From Nitrospirota bacterium (lineage in GTDB: Bacteria; Nitrospirota; UBA9217): DNA of 64,000 bases. The translations under genes were made by a program, and so were the position numbers. Every line of letters begins with the position of its first letter. Positions within the stretch are counted from its first letter, which is position 1. Below, piece by piece: positions 40,962-49,505 of the stretch. The stretch covers positions 1 through 64,000 of the forward strand of contig JALNZF010000003.1 of NCBI GenBank assembly GCA_023229435.1, read 5' to 3'. The notes beneath the pieces are model-generated. The model was not told the origin of the DNA, made no database searches, and was given only the letters and a program-made list of their open reading frames with translations.

Positions 40962-42674
40962 ATGAGAACGATCCGCATTTCCATGGCCCAGATAAACCCC
41001 ATTGTCGGCGACCTCGCGGGCAACCGCGACAAGATCATCGACGCGATCAAGAGCGCTAAAAAGCTCAATGCCGACATTGTCGCTTTGCCCGAGCTTGCCG
41101 TTACCGGCTATCCGCCGGAGGACCTGCTCCTGAAGCCCCAATTTGTGAAGGACTCCATCAAAACGCTCAACACGATCCGGCGTGCGACAAAAGGGATCAC
41201 GGCGATCGTCGGGTTCGTTGACAGCAACCACAACCGCCTCTTCAACGCCGCCGCACTGCTCTCCGACGGGACGCATATCTACACCTATCATAAGATATTC
41301 CTGCCGAACTACGGCGTGTTCGACGAATACCGCTACTTCAGCCCCGGAGGACGGTATCCCGTGTTCCTCATCAACGGCGTCCGCGTGGGCCTCAATATCT
41401 GCGAAGACATCTGGTACGATGAAGGGCCCGCCCGTGTCCAGGCGCTGGCAGGCGCGGAAGTCATCGTGAACATCAACGCATCTCCCTATCACAAGGGAAA
41501 GGGCGAAGAACGCCTGAAAATGCTTTCCGGGCGGGCGAAAGAAAATGATGTCGTCATCTTCTATGCCAACACCGTCGGCGGACAGGACGAGCTTGTGTTT
41601 GACGGCCAAAGCGTTGTTATCGACAGGAAGGGCAAGGTCATCGCCCGAGGTAAACAGTTCGGGGAGGAACTGCTGACCGTGGATGTCGGCATTTCGGGGT
41701 CACCGGGACCCTGCCCCGGTGAACGGCTCCGGTTCCAGGACTTCATGGATTGTATCCTGGTATCCGGTCGATCGTCGGGAAAAAAGAAAAAACTTCCCGT
41801 TGGACGGCCGACCAAACCCCTCTCCGAGTGCGAAGAAGTGTACCATGCCCTCGTGCTCGGCACGCGGGATTATATGCGAAAGAACAGTTTCAAGTCCGCG
41901 GTCATCGGCCTCTCCGGCGGCATCGATTCATCGCTCGTGGCCTCTGTCGCCGTGGAAGCCATGGGAAAAGAGAACGTGTTCGGCGTATTCATGCCGTCGC
42001 AGTTTAGCTCTAACGAGAGCCGCGAAGACGCCCATGATCTTGCGCGCAACCTCGGCATCAGGATCCTGGAGATCCCCATCAAGCAGACCTTTGAATCATA
42101 CCTCACAACGCTTCGCGGCGTGTTCGCGAAAACAAAGACCAACGTGACCGAAGAGAACCTTCAGGCCAGAATACGGGGCAATCTCCTCATGGCCCTCTCG
42201 AACAAGTTCGGCTGGCTCGTTCTTACCACGGGCAACAAGAGCGAGATGTCCGTGGGGTATGCAACGCTCTACGGCGACATGGCGGGAGGTTTTGCCGTCA
42301 TCAAGGACGTGCCCAAGACCCTGGTCTATGAGGTATCGCGATGCGTGAACAAGCTTGCGGGGAAGACCGTGATCCCGAAGCGGGTGATGACCAAGGCGCC
42401 GACGGCGGAACTCAGGCCGAACCAGAAGGACAGTGACTCCCTGCCCGTGTATGACATCCTCGACCCCATCCTGAAGGCCTATGTGGAGGATGACAAGGAG
42501 CTGAAAGAGATAATCGAGATGGGCTTTGACCGCAAGACCGTGCAGCGCGTGATCCGTCTTGTGGATGCCAGCGAATACAAACGCCGCCAGGCCCCTCCCG
42601 GGGTCAAGATCACCCCGCGGGGACTGGGCAAGGACCGAAGGTTCCCGATAACGAACAGATATCGCAGTTATTGA
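40962..42674 (+). CDS. nadE: Glutamine-dependent NAD+ synthetase
   Basis: 570 residues, two fused domains. The N-terminal nitrilase-type glutaminase has Glu in LPELAVTGYPPEDLL, Lys in YHKIFLPNYGVFDE and Cys in LNICEDIWYDEG. The C-terminal synthetase has the P-loop LSGGIDSSLVA and TTGNKSEMSVGYATLYGD. It makes NAD from deamido-NAD and ammonia released from glutamine. The start codon follows the right arm of the repeat unit with no clear ribosome site, so the repeat may have replaced the native leader. Confidence 0.96.
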   Translation: MRTIRISMAQINPIVGDLAGNRDKIIDAIKSAKKLNADIVALPELAVTGYPPEDLLLKPQFVKDSIKTLNTIRRATKGITAIVGFVDSNHNRLFNAAALLSDGTHIYTYHKIFLPNYGVFDEYRYFSPGGRYPVFLINGVRVGLNICEDIWYDEGPARVQALAGAEVIVNINASPYHKGKGEERLKMLSGRAKENDVVIFYANTVGGQDELVFDGQSVVIDRKGKVIARGKQFGEELLTVDVGISGSPGPCPGERLRFQDFMDCILVSGRSSGKKKKLPVGRPTKPLSECEEVYHALVLGTRDYMRKNSFKSAVIGLSGGIDSSLVASVAVEAMGKENVFGVFMPSQFSSNESREDAHDLARNLGIRILEIPIKQTFESYLTTLRGVFAKTKTNVTEENLQARIRGNLLMALSNKFGWLVLTTGNKSEMSVGYATLYGDMAGGFAVIKDVPKTLVYEVSRCVNKLAGKTVIPKRVMTKAPTAELRPNQKDSDSLPVYDILDPILKAYVEDDKELKEIIEMGFDRKTVQRVIRLVDASEYKRRQAPPGVKITPRGLGKDRRFPITNRYRSY

Positions 42675-42690
42675 TGAAAGGTAACTGCTC

Positions 42691-42875
42691 AGGTTCAAAG
42701 TTCAAGGTTCACGGTTCAGGGTTGGAAAGCTATTAAGATCGAACAATGAACGATTAGAAGGACCTATTGCTGAACGATTCCCAAAAAGATGAAATATAAG
42801 AAAGATCCGGTGTTGAATATGCAGCATCAAACCGTTAGTCTATAACCGTGAACCGTGAACCTTGAACCCTGAACC
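42691..42875. repeat. Inverted pair of GTTCA-type repeats before rsmI
   Basis: AGGTTCAAAGTTCAAGGTTC with ACGGTTCAGGGTT (42691-42723) and the inverse AACCGTGAACCGTGAACCTT with GAACCCTGAACCC (42844-42875). The right arm touches the rsmI start codon and leaves no ribosome site. Confidence 0.8.
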
Positions 42876-42876
42876 C

Positions 42877-43758
42877 ATGCCAACAGGCACCTTATACATA
42901 GTCGCCACCCCCATCGGGAACCTTGAGGACATCACCCTCAGGGCGGTCCGCGTGCTGAAGGAAGCCGACCTCGTCGCTGCCGAGGACACCCGCCACTCCA
43001 GGCATCTGCTTGACCGGTACCAGATAGCGACCCAGCTCACCAGCTACCACGACCACAACAAGGAAGAAAAGGCCCCCATCCTCGTCGCGCGAATGCTCGA
43101 GGGAAAGAATGTGGCCCTCGTATCCGACGCGGGGACTCCCGGCATCTCGGACCCTGGGTATTTTCTGATCAACCTCGCCATAGACCGGAAGATCCCCGTC
43201 GTCCCCATCCCCGGGGCAACCGCGGCTATCGCCGCGCTCTCAATTTCGGGCATGCCGACCGATCGATTTGTCTTTGAAGGTTTTCTCCCGGCAAAACATC
43301 TGGCCCGGCTCAAGCGTTTGCAGGAACTTGCCAGGGAAGAACGCACGCTTGTTTTTTACGAAGCGCCGCACAAGATCATCAGGGCGATCGAGGACATGCT
43401 CGAGGTCTTCGGCAACCGTCGCGTTGTGATCACCCGCGAGCTTACCAAGGTATATGAAGAATCGATCCGGGGCACGCTTTCGGAATGCCTCAAACGCCTG
43501 CACGAGGGGACCATCAAAGGCGAGTTCACCGTCATCGTTCACGGCGCTACGACGGACCCTAAGATGCAGGATATCGACACCGCCGAATATCTCAAGAATC
43601 TCATCCTCCACCGGGGTCTGAGCAAAAAAGATGCTGTTTCGGTCGCCGCAGAGGAGCTCGGGTTGCCCAAAAAAGACGTGTATAAGGAAAGCCTGAAAAT
43701 GGAGAAAACTCCGCGTGCAGTGAAAGACAACGAGGATGAAAAGGGAAAGACGTCGTAA
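42877..43758 (+). CDS. rsmI: 16S rRNA (cytidine-2'-O)-methyltransferase
   Basis: 293 residues from the ATG at 42877; starting at 42862 would add only repeat-derived residues. RsmI methylates the ribose of C1402 in 16S rRNA. The tetrapyrrole-methylase fold is plain: GTLYIVATPIGNLEDIT, AEDTRHSRHLL, VSDAGTPGISDPG, PGATAAIAALSISG, then FYEAPHKI. The C-terminal tail is charged (KMEKTPRAVKDNEDEK). Confidence 0.96.
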   Translation: MPTGTLYIVATPIGNLEDITLRAVRVLKEADLVAAEDTRHSRHLLDRYQIATQLTSYHDHNKEEKAPILVARMLEGKNVALVSDAGTPGISDPGYFLINLAIDRKIPVVPIPGATAAIAALSISGMPTDRFVFEGFLPAKHLARLKRLQELAREERTLVFYEAPHKIIRAIEDMLEVFGNRRVVITRELTKVYEESIRGTLSECLKRLHEGTIKGEFTVIVHGATTDPKMQDIDTAEYLKNLILHRGLSKKDAVSVAAEELGLPKKDVYKESLKMEKTPRAVKDNEDEKGKTS

Positions 43759-43770
43759 AAGACCGCTGTC

Positions 43771-44214
43771 TTAGAGCAACGCCCCGATCCCTATCATGAC
43801 ATTCACGAGATAAAGGCAGAGGATGGCAACACCGAGAACGAAATGGGGCGTGCGAAAAGGAGAGTCAGGACCTTTGATGTCCCGTGATATTTTGTAGGTC
43901 GCTATCAGCAGGACAACGATAGTGAGCCCGGCAATGAAATGAAGCGGATATTCAAGAACATTTCCCGTATCGAGCAGAACAAGGGTGAGCCCGGCCAAAA
44001 ATCCGAGCCCACCCAGGATCGCCAGAACAGGACCCATCCTCCGGTGACGCTTGATCACGGGAACAGGCAGCGGGGCGCCTGTCCCTCTATCCCGCCGGAT
44101 CCTGAAGCCGAGCCTTCCCTGATACAGGAAGAACAGCATCACGATCGCGTTAAAGACGCCGTGCACCAGCCGAAGATCAGAAAGCAATTGTCTATCGATC
44201 AAAGGATATTGCAT
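43771..44214 (-). CDS. Four-helix membrane protein, DUF4079/cytochrome b561-like
   Basis: 147 residues with four transmembrane helices (about 15-35, 58-80, 86-106, 122-145). Histidines occur near the ends of several helices (RLVHGVFN, KRHRRMG, YPLHFIAG, RTPHFVLG), an arrangement like haem-b-binding four-helix proteins. The family name is my best guess. It faces rsmI tail to tail and lies just downstream of the cupredoxin gene on the same strand, so both may take part in membrane electron transfer. Confidence 0.65.
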   Translation of the reverse strand: MQYPLIDRQLLSDLRLVHGVFNAIVMLFFLYQGRLGFRIRRDRGTGAPLPVPVIKRHRRMGPVLAILGGLGFLAGLTLVLLDTGNVLEYPLHFIAGLTIVVLLIATYKISRDIKGPDSPFRTPHFVLGVAILCLYLVNVMIGIGALL

Positions 44215-44328
44215 AGTTTAATCAGAAAAGATATGGCAGACGTCAGACATTCAGGCATCAGACCGGATACTCCTTAGTCCATCATCATTCGTCCCTCGTC
44301 TATCGTCTATCGTCCCTCGTTAATCCCC

Positions 44329-44829
44329 CTACTCCACCACTTCTATCATACCATCCATGCCCTTGTCTTTATGGCTCTTGAAGAACAACATTTTTTTGTC
44401 GCAGAACATTTCGTACTTCCCGATTTTTGTCGGAGTAAATTTGACGATATCCGTTTTTTTAGCATCGAGATCCACTTTAAAGTCGATTCCTGCTTCCGGC
44501 GCTTTCACTACCATATCGTGCGGGATATATCCCGGCGCTTTCCTGACCGTCAGCTCGACCGGTTTGTTCACCTTCACCACAATGTAGTTCGGATCAAAAT
44601 AGTATTCACCGCCGATGACCTCTACTCGCTGCACACCATCCGCGTCCACGGTAGCGACCACGCGCTTTTCCTTCCCCATCGCATGTTCATGCTGCGCTAC
44701 CTCCGCAGTCGGCGTCATTGCTGATTTGACTTCAGATTTCACCTTAGGCCCGGCCTCCTCGGCGAATGCGGCAATGCTGAATGAAAGCAATACAACCAGC
44801 GATACAACTAAATACTTGATATACTTCAT
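44329..44829 (-). CDS. Secreted cupredoxin-domain protein
   Basis: 166 residues with a signal peptide (about 1-23, ending AAFA). After a disordered linker, a cupredoxin fold spans about 60-166: strand YYFDPNYIVVKVNKP, first copper ligand His in GYIPHDMVV, and Cys, His and Met ligands in FCDKKMLFFKSHKDKGMDG. The loop order C-H-M resembles nitrous-oxide-reductase/oxidase-type or plastocyanin-like sites; the 9-residue gap between Cys and His is long. Probably a periplasmic electron carrier or copper handler. No partner enzyme in view. Confidence 0.85.
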   Translation of the reverse strand: MKYIKYLVVSLVVLLSFSIAAFAEEAGPKVKSEVKSAMTPTAEVAQHEHAMGKEKRVVATVDADGVQRVEVIGGEYYFDPNYIVVKVNKPVELTVRKAPGYIPHDMVVKAPEAGIDFKVDLDAKKTDIVKFTPTKIGKYEMFCDKKMLFFKSHKDKGMDGMIEVVE

Positions 44830-45142
44830 ACGGTACCTCCTTTGCGGATGAAATGATTATTGTCCTCTAGTATATCACCAAATTGATGCCTTTTCCCTGT
44901 TTCCTCTCCAACATAGAGTATATTTACCTTTGCCGAGCGCAGTACAGAACCGGTCGATGCATAGAATCAGAGAGGTGACCGGAAAATAGAATCATGACAA
45001 TTATTGTAGCATAACCCTGACTGCAATTCCAACCATGACAATAATATCTTTTTTGACAAAATAGATTAAATAGGTAATAATGAAGTTCGAACGATAGAAA
45101 TTACCGGATCATCAATCTCCATGATCAGCGAGTCTGTACACC
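44830..45142. other. Intergenic region with divergent promoters
   Basis: 313 bp between the cupredoxin and phoB genes. It has no ORF of note. A G-rich ribosome site (GGAGGTACC on the minus strand) serves the cupredoxin. The phoB promoter is listed separately. Confidence 0.6.
45053..45080 (+). promoter_or_regulatory. Sigma-70 promoter of phoB-phoR
   Basis: TTGACA (45053-45058), 16 bp, TAATAA (45075-45080), 63 bases before the phoB start. No PHO-box repeat precedes it, so basal expression may be constitutive. Confidence 0.65.
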
Positions 45143-45838
45143 ATGACCACAAAAAAGATACTTATCGTCGATGACGAGCCTGACATTGTGGAACTCATCT
45201 CGTACAACCTGAAAAAAGAGGGTTTTCACATCTCCACGGCGTTGGACGGCGAAGAGGCGCTCAAGAAGGTGCGTGCGGGTCATCTCGACCTCATCATTCT
45301 TGACCTCATGCTGCCCGGCATCCATGGCATGGAGCTTTGCCGTATCCTGAGAAATAATCCGAAGACCGCGCACGTGCCCATCATCATGCTGACTGCCAGC
45401 GGCGAGGAGTCGGACAAGGTCCGCGGCCTCGAGACCGGCGCCGACGATTACATGACAAAACCGTTCAGTCCCCGGGAACTCATCGCGCGCGTGAAGGCGG
45501 TCCTGCGCAGATCGAGAGAGCGGACAACGGAGGACAAAACGATCCAGCTCGGCGATCTGACGATCGACCTTGAGACCTTCTCCGTCTCCAAAGGCGGCGC
45601 TCCGCTCAACCTGAGCGCGACGGAATTCAAGCTCCTGCTCTATCTCGTCCAGCGGAGAGGGCGGGTCTTCAGCCGCGACCAGCTCCTTGATGCGGTATGG
45701 AAGGAAGAGGCCTTCGTCGAGTCCCGTACCATTGATGTGCACATCAGGAGGCTCCGCACGCGGATCGAAGATGACCCGTCCAATCCCCGCTATCTCAAGA
45801 CACGGCGGGGAGTCGGCTATTACGTGGAGACCGAATGA
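45143..45838 (+). CDS. phoB: Phosphate-regulon response regulator PhoB
   Basis: 231 residues. Receiver domain with IVDDEPD, phospho-acceptor Asp54 in LIILDLMLPG and TKPFSPRELIARVKAVLRR; OmpR/PhoB winged helix at the end (LNLSATEFKLLLYLV, VESRTIDVHIRRLR, RGVGYYVE). The partner kinase gene overlaps by four bases. Linkage to pst genes and to four promoters with 7-bp direct repeats supports the PhoB identity. It is expected to bind those repeats when phosphate is scarce. Confidence 0.93.
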   Translation: MTTKKILIVDDEPDIVELISYNLKKEGFHISTALDGEEALKKVRAGHLDLIILDLMLPGIHGMELCRILRNNPKTAHVPIIMLTASGEESDKVRGLETGADDYMTKPFSPRELIARVKAVLRRSRERTTEDKTIQLGDLTIDLETFSVSKGGAPLNLSATEFKLLLYLVQRRGRVFSRDQLLDAVWKEEAFVESRTIDVHIRRLRTRIEDDPSNPRYLKTRRGVGYYVETE

Positions 45839-47574
45839 ACCGCGGGGTCTTTAAACGAATATTCATCCTCTATGCCGTCCTTATTCTTCTGGCGTTCCTC
45901 TTCGTTGAAGTCACCATCGCCAGCGCCATTCGCGAACATTACCTTGCCGGTCTGAAGCAGAACCTTTCCGTTCAGGCATCCCTGATCGCTGACAGCATAT
46001 CGTTCGACACCAGACGCAGCATCGACGTCCAGTGCAAACAGCTGAAAGAAAAGACCGGCGCGCGCGTCACGGTCATCGAGCTCGACGGCCGGGTCATCGG
46101 CGATTCTGACAGCAGTTCATCGACCATGGAGAATCACGCTCACCGGCCTGAAATCCAGCAGGCGGCGCTGAATGGCGCAGGAATGTTTATTCGCAGCAGC
46201 GACACGCTGAAGCAGGATTTCCTGTATGTTGCCCACCGGGTGGATTCCGGGAAAACGCCGCGCGGGTATATCCGGCTGAGCGTCCCGCTTCAGGATGTCG
46301 ATCATGCAGTGAATGCGGCCCGGCTGAACATTCTCCTCATAGTCGGATTCGTCCTCGCGGCTACGGGGCTGTTCTCGCTCTGGCAATTTGAATACCTGCG
46401 GAGGCTGACCCGTGAGATCAATGACTTTGCCAGATCGCTCGTCCCCCGTGGCATTGGAAATAAATTACATTTAAAAGACGCCGGCGAGTTCAGCGATATC
46501 GCCGACAGCCTGAACGCCATGTCGATGGAATTGAAGACGGTCATCGGGGAACACGAAGAAGAGCGGAAAAGGCTCAACGAGATACTGAGGAGCATCCCCG
46601 ATGCGCTGATCATCATGGACAGCAACGGGGTTGTCCTTCTGTCAAGCGCCGCATCAGGGAATTTCTTTGGAGATACCCCCCTCATGGGCAGACCGTTCAT
46701 CCAGGTTGTCCGGAACAGCGAATTCTTTTCGCTCCTTGATGAGGTCCGGACCAGCAGAAAGGCAGGTGTCTCCGAGTTCAAGATCGAATACCCCGCTGAA
46801 CGATACTGCATCGTCCGGATATCTCCTCTTTTTCATGACAGGGATGTGCTGACAGGCTTTGTCGCCATTTTCCATGACATCACCGAGCTCAAAAAAATGG
46901 AACAGGTCAGAAAAGATTTTGTCGCCAACGCCTCCCATGAGATCAAGACACCGATCACCGCCATCAAAGGTTTCGCGGACACGCTCCTGGAAGGCGCTCT
47001 GGACGACAAGGAACATGCCGTTAAATTCCTCAAATCAATTCAGTCCAACAGCGAACGGATCAATAGCCTCGTCGACGACCTCATGACCATCTCCAAAATA
47101 GAGATGGGGGTCGTCAAGATCGACAAAGCATCTCTTGGGTTTGTCGAGGTTGCGAAAGCGGTGCAGGAGCTCCTCAAGGAAAAGGCCGGGGCAAAGAATC
47201 TTTCACTGAAGATCTTCATCAACCCGGATATGAATGAGATCGTTGCCGATCGCGACCGCCTTACGCAGATAGTGACGAACCTTGTCGAGAACGGCATAAA
47301 GTTTACCGATCAGGGCGGTGTAACCTTCGGTATGGATAAGGAGAACGGCAAGGCGGTCATCTTTGTTGAAGATACGGGCATCGGAATCCCCAAACAGCAC
47401 CTCTCACGTATCGGCGAACGGTTCTACCGCGTTGATGCCGGTCGTTCAAGGCAGATGGGCGGCACCGGCCTCGGTCTTGCCATCGTGAAACATCTGGTGA
47501 AAGCGCACGGATGGGATATGCAGATAGAAAGTACCCTTGGAAAAGGGACGAAAGTGAAGATCTTTGTGGTGTAA
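45835..47574 (+). CDS. phoR: Phosphate-regulon sensor histidine kinase PhoR
   Basis: 579 residues: transmembrane helix about 8-30, periplasmic part about 31-160, second helix about 163-185, HAMP-like linker, PAS domain about 245-355 (LRSIPDALIIMDSNGVVLL), HisKA with FVANASHEIKTPITAIKGF (His about 368), and ATPase domain (LVENGIKFTDQGG, EDTGIGIP, GTGLGLAIVKHLV). The larger periplasmic domain is like Gram-positive and delta-type PhoR rather than the short enteric form. It overlaps phoB by four bases, so both are made together. Confidence 0.93.
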   Translation: MNRGVFKRIFILYAVLILLAFLFVEVTIASAIREHYLAGLKQNLSVQASLIADSISFDTRRSIDVQCKQLKEKTGARVTVIELDGRVIGDSDSSSSTMENHAHRPEIQQAALNGAGMFIRSSDTLKQDFLYVAHRVDSGKTPRGYIRLSVPLQDVDHAVNAARLNILLIVGFVLAATGLFSLWQFEYLRRLTREINDFARSLVPRGIGNKLHLKDAGEFSDIADSLNAMSMELKTVIGEHEEERKRLNEILRSIPDALIIMDSNGVVLLSSAASGNFFGDTPLMGRPFIQVVRNSEFFSLLDEVRTSRKAGVSEFKIEYPAERYCIVRISPLFHDRDVLTGFVAIFHDITELKKMEQVRKDFVANASHEIKTPITAIKGFADTLLEGALDDKEHAVKFLKSIQSNSERINSLVDDLMTISKIEMGVVKIDKASLGFVEVAKAVQELLKEKAGAKNLSLKIFINPDMNEIVADRDRLTQIVTNLVENGIKFTDQGGVTFGMDKENGKAVIFVEDTGIGIPKQHLSRIGERFYRVDAGRSRQMGGTGLGLAIVKHLVKAHGWDMQIESTLGKGTKVKIFVV

Positions 47575-47583
47575 ATAACAGGT

Positions 47584-47689
47584 CGTCATTCCCGCCCCGG
47601 CTTAAATCATGCTGGGGCAGGCTCCTGCGGGTATCCAGGGTCAAGAAACTGCGAACAAGGACTGGATTCCCGTTTGCACGGGAATGACG
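47584..47689. repeat. Pair of dispersed ATTCCCG-type repeats
   Basis: GTCATTCCCGCCCCGG...GCTGGGGCAGGCT and, about 65 bases on, GGATTCCCG-TTTGCA-CGGGAATGAC. Same family as at 33693. No gene between phoR and the DUF3047 gene. Confidence 0.8.
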
Positions 47690-47770
47690 AAATTTGTATA
47701 ATCCCGAATTTTTTACAGAACCGCCCGATGTATTCGTGAACCAGGTAAGCTTGACTCTCTCCGCCCACCC

Positions 47771-48427
47771 CTACTTCCTGTTGAACATCACATCCGCAAA
47801 ATAGCCTTCACCCGATGTCCCGGTATGCTGTGAATTTGTCTGGAGCCTGATCCCGTTCACTGCCGGAGGCTCGGAACCGTAGAGTTTTTTGTAATCATCA
47901 TATACGTTCCGGGTCTCGGTGATCCATTTCCCCAATTCAGCCGGGCCTGAACGCACCACCACGACCTTGACCGTCATAAAGGGGACCGGAGACGTGTTCT
48001 CCATAAGCCCGGCGGGCGCTGTTGTGTCCCAGATGTACACGATCGCCTTGGTCTTGGAAAACGCCACAAAGAGTTGGGCCGCCTGGTCATCGGTCTTCGA
48101 CTTCCTGAAGTCACCGCCCGCGGGCAGTTTGGTTATTTTCCATTTCCACGTAAGCCAGGGAAATTGTTTGAGGTCCACCTTCACCTCTTTCTGGAGCGAG
48201 AAGGACGTGTTGGCGCTCCGGAACCTGCCCGCGGCTATATCACCGTCCTTGACCACGGCAAAGTCCGCCTTGCCGGATTTTTCCTTGAGCTGCCACCCCG
48301 CCGGGACCCCCGGCGCGCCGATACTGGAGGAGAAGTCCGCGATCACGATCCGGTCTTCGGCCCGCACCAGTGGAGCAAAAATGAGCATGAAAAACAGAGC
48401 ACTGTTAAACATTATTGTGAAAGACAT
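47771..48427 (-). CDS. DUF3047-family secreted protein
   Basis: 218 residues from the ATG at 48427 (ribosome site AAGGAGG); the longer frame is not needed. Signal peptide about 1-23 (MFNSALFFMLIFAPLVRA). The rest matches the DUF3047 layout: VPAGWQLKEKSGKADFAVV, LTWKWKITKLPAGGD, AQLFVAFSKTKAIVYIW and a final NSQHTGTSGEGYFADV. The family is a periplasmic beta-sandwich of unknown role. It is transcribed away from the first PHO-box promoter and shares its upstream region. Confidence 0.85.
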   Translation of the reverse strand: MSFTIMFNSALFFMLIFAPLVRAEDRIVIADFSSSIGAPGVPAGWQLKEKSGKADFAVVKDGDIAAGRFRSANTSFSLQKEVKVDLKQFPWLTWKWKITKLPAGGDFRKSKTDDQAAQLFVAFSKTKAIVYIWDTTAPAGLMENTSPVPFMTVKVVVVRSGPAELGKWITETRNVYDDYKKLYGSEPPAVNGIRLQTNSQHTGTSGEGYFADVMFNRK

Positions 48428-48612
48428 CGCACACCTCCTTGGATAAAAAATCCCACCGCTGCCCTTAAGTATACACCTCTTGGTAATTTTCAGATCCGAA
48501 ACGCAGGCAATCGCGTCATCGTATTGTTTATGAAGCACTATCCTGTAAATGTTCGATAATGATAATGCTATCAGAGCAGACAACAGCTGTCAACGGCATA
48601 CGTCGCATGGTC

Positions 48613-48667
48613 CGTAACAGAAAATTCATATTCCTGAAATATTGCTGTAACATTTGATGGGTATGAT
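48613..48667 (+). promoter_or_regulatory. PHO-box promoter 1
   Basis: Four 7-mers every 11 bp: CGTAACA (48613), ATTCATA (48624), TGAAATA (48635), TGTAACA (48646), then 9 bp and TATGAT (48662-48667). The layout equals that at pstS. Drives the small cysteine-protein gene at 48693 and probably the genes up to the porin. Confidence 0.8.
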
Positions 48668-48692
48668 CTCAACTAGATTATAGGAGGCGCAT

Positions 48693-48902
48693 ATGCAGAA
48701 TTCGCAATCAACCATAGAAAACGATCCGACATCCGCAGGTGTTCATGAGGCAACGTGTCCATTCGAGTCGGAATCAGGGCATTTTTGTCACGCCGCGGTC
48801 ATGACAGTCTTCATGAGCAGTCATCAAAAGAAAACCTACTGCTGGACGGACAATTACTCTCGCTGTCCGATGTTCGTGGCGAAGATATTGCGGGGCAGAT
48901 AA
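48693..48902 (+). CDS. Small 4-cysteine protein, copy A (unknown family)
   Basis: 69 residues, ribosome site TAGGAGG. Cysteines at 22, 32, 50 and 58 (C-x9-C-x17-C-x7-C). It shares length and all four cysteines with the product at 53019, as well as ATCP-(F/Y)-E, MTV, SxQK, YCWTDNY and CP-(M/L)-F. Such fixed spacing suggests a zinc or iron-sulfur site or two disulfides; no signal peptide, so a cytoplasmic metal site is favoured. First gene behind PHO-box promoter 1. I know no described family with this pattern. Confidence 0.85.
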   Translation: MQNSQSTIENDPTSAGVHEATCPFESESGHFCHAAVMTVFMSSHQKKTYCWTDNYSRCPMFVAKILRGR

Positions 48903-48973
48903 CGACGTATGGTGCCCACTAGCCTCACCTTGAAAATCGACGACACCTATATCATAAAAGGGAGGAAGAACAG

Positions 48974-49138
48974 ATGCAAGAACAATGTTCACAAATTCTT
49001 TCTTTGCGGCTGAATGAAAGAGAATCTGCGCAACTTGCTTACGCCGTCGAGAAGCTTGTACAGGAGCTTGGGTTTCCCCGCGAGGATGTCAATCGGTCTT
49101 ACGAGGACAGTTTTGCATTTTTTTTAAAGAACCCATAA
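48974..49138 (+). CDS. Small helical protein, 54 aa (half-length relative of the DUF3562-like proteins)
   Basis: Starts with ATG after ribosome site GGGAGGAAG. Core AVEKLVQELGFPREDVNRSY matches the products at 49184, 52728 and 53377, but the protein stops at FFLKNP, without the second half (KAFLP-LVSR) of the longer relatives. Closest to the 50-residue product at 53377: both have LNE(K/R)ES(A/I)QLA and end in FAFF or LAFF. Function unknown. Confidence 0.75.
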   Translation: MQEQCSQILSLRLNERESAQLAYAVEKLVQELGFPREDVNRSYEDSFAFFLKNP

Positions 49139-49183
49139 TGATAAAGACCTCTTCCTGCACACTGAGGAGGACGAGGAAAAAAT

Positions 49184-49423
49184 ATGGCTGAAAACAACAT
49201 CAATGGAACCACTCGGCTGATGGATGAAAAAGAACTATGCCGGCACATCCGTGCGATTGATAAGCTCGTGCATGAGCTGGATTTGCCTGTCGACGTGGTA
49301 GACCAGTCGTACCGGGAAATCCTGTCCGATTTGCAAAAGAGCACTAACGCGAAGGCTTTTTTGCCCATGCTGGTCAGCCGGAGCTTAAAAAATCGGCTGC
49401 GTTGCCAAAAAGAACAACAGTAA
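49184..49423 (+). CDS. DUF3562-like small helical protein, copy A
   Basis: 79 residues. First helix pair AIDKLVHELDLPVDVVDQSY, then REILSDLQKSTNAKAFLPML and VSRSLKNRL. The ending KAFLPMLVSR resembles DUF3562 proteins of proteobacteria (consensus like KTFVPVLVHRRV). Paralogue at 52728. No membrane segment or signal peptide. It lies between the 54-residue relative and the porin, all in one direction behind PHO-box promoter 1. Confidence 0.8.
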   Translation: MAENNINGTTRLMDEKELCRHIRAIDKLVHELDLPVDVVDQSYREILSDLQKSTNAKAFLPMLVSRSLKNRLRCQKEQQ

Positions 49424-49505
49424 TTAATCTCAACAGCTGCGAATGCAGAGAAACACTTCCGAGTATTCGGAATAATAAATAAAACAAAAACGTGGAGGTT
49501 ACAAG

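Noticed and set aside
48693..48902. Possible anti-sigma or zinc-finger transcription factor
   Set aside because: Cysteine spacing (9, 17, 7) matches no zinc-finger type I know; left as unknown.
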